A stretch of 64,000 bases of DNA, from contig JARGOD010000005.1 in NCBI GenBank assembly GCA_029210205.1, forward strand, positions 1 through 64,000, given 5' to 3'. The stretch is from Verrucomicrobiales bacterium (GTDB lineage: Bacteria; Verrucomicrobiota; Verrucomicrobiia; Verrucomicrobiales; DEV007). Numbering within the stretch: position 1 is the stretch's first letter; each line of letters begins with the position of its first letter. Of this stretch, positions 62,501-64,000 are shown in pieces. The position numbers and the translations under genes were made by a program. A model generated the notes under the pieces. That model made no database searches, had not been told where the DNA came from, and saw only the letters and a program-made list of their open reading frames with translations.

Positions 62501-63493
62501 TCAGCTGTTCTGAATGCCCTCCTCCAGAATCCACTGCGCGCCCAGTCCGTGACTGGCTTCACAGAGTGGGTGCATTTTGAAGGCAGGGTCATTGATCGCG
62601 GCGAGAAAGTGGGTCGCAGAATTTTCGAGGTGGTCTGGTTGCGCAGGGATATCGAGTGAAGCTCCTTCGGGATGTTCCGATGTCGCCAGAAGGATTCGCC
62701 CATTGTGGTCAGGCTCGATGAGGAGTGTTCCTTTGCTCCCATAAAGGGTTGTGCTGTACGAGGTGAGTGCTCCAATCTGAGTCCAGCTTGCCTCGGTCGT
62801 GGCAAGAGCCTCGGGGTAGCTGAGGACGAGGATGGCGTTATCCTCGAGGGTAAGATCAGGCTTTAATCCGGTGCTGATTTTTGTGCTGTTCACGGTGGAA
62901 GGTTTCCCGAGAAGCACATCAGCGAGAACGGCTCCGTAGCAGCAGTAGTCCATGAGAGCGCCGGCTCCGTTAAGTTCTTTGTCGTAAAGCCATTCGCAAA
63001 ACTGGGGTGAGCATCCCAGCTCGACTGGTCCTTGATGAGCGGCACGGTATTTAACCTGCCAAAGTTGACCGAGCTCTCCAGCCTGAGCCATTGCGATGCC
63101 ATGGCGGAGCTGCGGCCACCAGGTGAAGGGCCAATTGATCATAAGGCGGACGTCTGCCGCATCGGTAGCGGCGATCATGCGCTGAGCTCCGGCGAGGCTT
63201 GAGGCCATCGGTTTTTCGACGAGGCAGTGAAGTCCTCGCTCTGCGGCCATCACGGTGAGGTCTTCGCTGAGGCGGTTGCTCGCGAAAACGTAGACCGCGT
63301 CTAGTTCCTCGTTATCGAGGAGGTCTTCGTAGGAGGAATAGGCTTTTCCGGGGAATTCGGATCGGTATTTTCCAAGAAGTTCTTCGTCGGTATCAGCTGC
63401 GGCGACAAGTTTGGCCTGACCCGTTTCCTGAAGCTGCTGGAGATTACTCCAAACGTGATCGTGATGAAGTCCGAGAGTGGCAATGCGTTTCAT
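62501..63493 (-). CDS. Gfo/Idh/MocA family oxidoreductase
   Basis: A 330-aa NAD(P)-dependent oxidoreductase. The N-terminal Rossmann fold opens with a GLHHDHVW block in place of the usual GxGxxG and contains the LVEKPMASS segment with the catalytic lysine. The C-terminal part is the usual beta-sheet domain. There is no export signal. It probably acts on a sugar or polyol. It ends tail-to-tail with clpX. Another oxidoreductase of the same family lies upstream on the same strand, about 120 bp away. Confidence 0.9.
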   Translation of the reverse strand: MKRIATLGLHHDHVWSNLQQLQETGQAKLVAAADTDEELLGKYRSEFPGKAYSSYEDLLDNEELDAVYVFASNRLSEDLTVMAAERGLHCLVEKPMASSLAGAQRMIAATDAADVRLMINWPFTWWPQLRHGIAMAQAGELGQLWQVKYRAAHQGPVELGCSPQFCEWLYDKELNGAGALMDYCCYGAVLADVLLGKPSTVNSTKISTGLKPDLTLEDNAILVLSYPEALATTEASWTQIGALTSYSTTLYGSKGTLLIEPDHNGRILLATSEHPEGASLDIPAQPDHLENSATHFLAAINDPAFKMHPLCEASHGLGAQWILEEGIQNS

Positions 63494-63614
63494 TGGGATT
63501 CGCCTTCGGCGAGTGAAAGGTTAAAAGTGGGAAGGTGGAGTGCGTCAGCTTGACGCCGCTTTCATGGGGAAGACAGAAGCGGCAGAGATGCAGTGGGAAT
63601 GATTACTTTGACGA

Positions 63615-64000
63615 CTAGTTGATGCCAAATTTTTTATCGATGGGTTTCTGATAGTCTCTCAGAGTCCCGCTCAGAATTTCGTCGACACTGACTTTCCGGC
63701 CCGCCTTCGCGGATTCGACAACGGCGTAGGCGCAGGCGAGATCGCGGAGACCTTCTTCGCCGGAACATTCCGGTTGATCTCCGTTCTGAACGGCCCGGAG
63801 CCAGTCGAGTTGGGAGAGCGCAAAGTCATTGGTGAGGTTGAGCGGAAAGTGGGCCTCCTTCATCGCAACGGATGCGTTGGCTTCATAAAGCTCAGCGAGT
63901 GATTGTTCTTCACTGCCGTCGAGCTGGATGCGATCTCCGGTGACGCGGCCTTTCGTTCCGTAGAAAACGGGGCCGTCTCCGATCGAGGTTGCGGTGCCAT
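63615..64000 (-). CDS. Gfo/Idh/MocA family oxidoreductase, 5' end cut by the window
   Basis: The frame stays open from the stop at 63615 to the window end, giving about 128 residues of the C-terminal domain. The segment with FYGTKGRVTGDRIQLDG, followed by NDFALSQLDWLRAVQNGD and a final helical block with RDLACAYAVVESAKAGRKV, is typical of the C-terminal part of Gfo/Idh/MocA enzymes. The N-terminal Rossmann half lies beyond the window. An internal ATG at 63863 is not the true start. Confidence 0.8.
   Translation of the reverse strand, partial: GTATSIGDGPVFYGTKGRVTGDRIQLDGSEEQSLAELYEANASVAMKEAHFPLNLTNDFALSQLDWLRAVQNGDQPECSGEEGLRDLACAYAVVESAKAGRKVSVDEILSGTLRDYQKPIDKKFGIN

Overview
The window looks like chromosomal DNA of a Verrucomicrobiota bacterium, probably a free-living, possibly marine member of Verrucomicrobiales. 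This is inferred from gene content: two cysteine-type sulfatases, secreted carbohydrate esterases, a c-type cytochrome next to a sugar-dehydrogenase-like propeller, a XylR-type LacI/AraC regulator, DUF5069, DUF6807/PmoA and DUF3500 proteins, FabV, and Gfo/Idh/MocA oxidoreductases. No rRNA, tRNA, CRISPR array, insertion sequence, integrase or phage gene was found. Genes are tightly packed and often overlap by 4 nt (ATGA). Few starts carry a clear Shine-Dalgarno motif. No gap between genes exceeds 300 bases.

Layout. 1-2.8 kb: a coupled operon of a CPBP protease, thiL, tsaE and tsaB. 2.8-9.5 kb: a membrane protein, an MBOAT/AlgJ-like polysaccharide O-acetylation pair, fhs and a secreted esterase. 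9.7-15.7 kb: a YchJ-like protein, a minus-strand operon (DUF3592, HDAC-like deacetylase, sulfatase, PBP4-type DacB), then yqeY and ispD. 15.8-23.2 kb: a minus-strand cluster of a secreted hydrolase, PQQ-like propeller, sialate-O-acetylesterase-like SGNH enzyme, dehydrogenase-like propeller and cytochrome c, with a divergent XylR-type regulator and half-site repeats between them. 23.2-29.9 kb: DUF4013, DUF5069, fabV, an L,D-transpeptidase, a DUF6807 protein, a Tat-exported isomerase and hflX. 30-37.7 kb: a Wzc-like protein with destroyed nucleotide-binding motifs, nadE, pyrD, accD, comF and a second CPBP protease.

37.8-47.5 kb: a tail-specific protease, a Ski2-like DExH helicase followed by a YlbF protein with a cysteine-rich tail, bioA and a HerA-like ATPase. 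47.6-51.3 kb: a second sulfatase, ferredoxin, metF and a parvulin-type isomerase. 51.4-56.4 kb, minus strand: a human-type deoxyribose-phosphate aldolase with an aldehyde dehydrogenase, a methyltransferase and DUF3500. 56.5-58.3 kb: an ECF sigma factor with two small membrane genes arranged like the CnrYXH metal-sensing system, then OsmC. 58.4-64 kb: an esterase, a metallophosphoesterase, a DUF2064-HAD fusion, clpX and two Gfo/Idh/MocA oxidoreductases, the last cut by the window end.

Most genes are core housekeeping or scavenging enzymes. The least explained are the XylR-linked dehydrogenase/cytochrome/esterase locus, the sigma-factor trio, the helicase-YlbF pair, the DUF2064-HAD fusion, the pseudo-kinase Wzc homologue and a 31-nt near-perfect palindrome inside a sulfatase gene.
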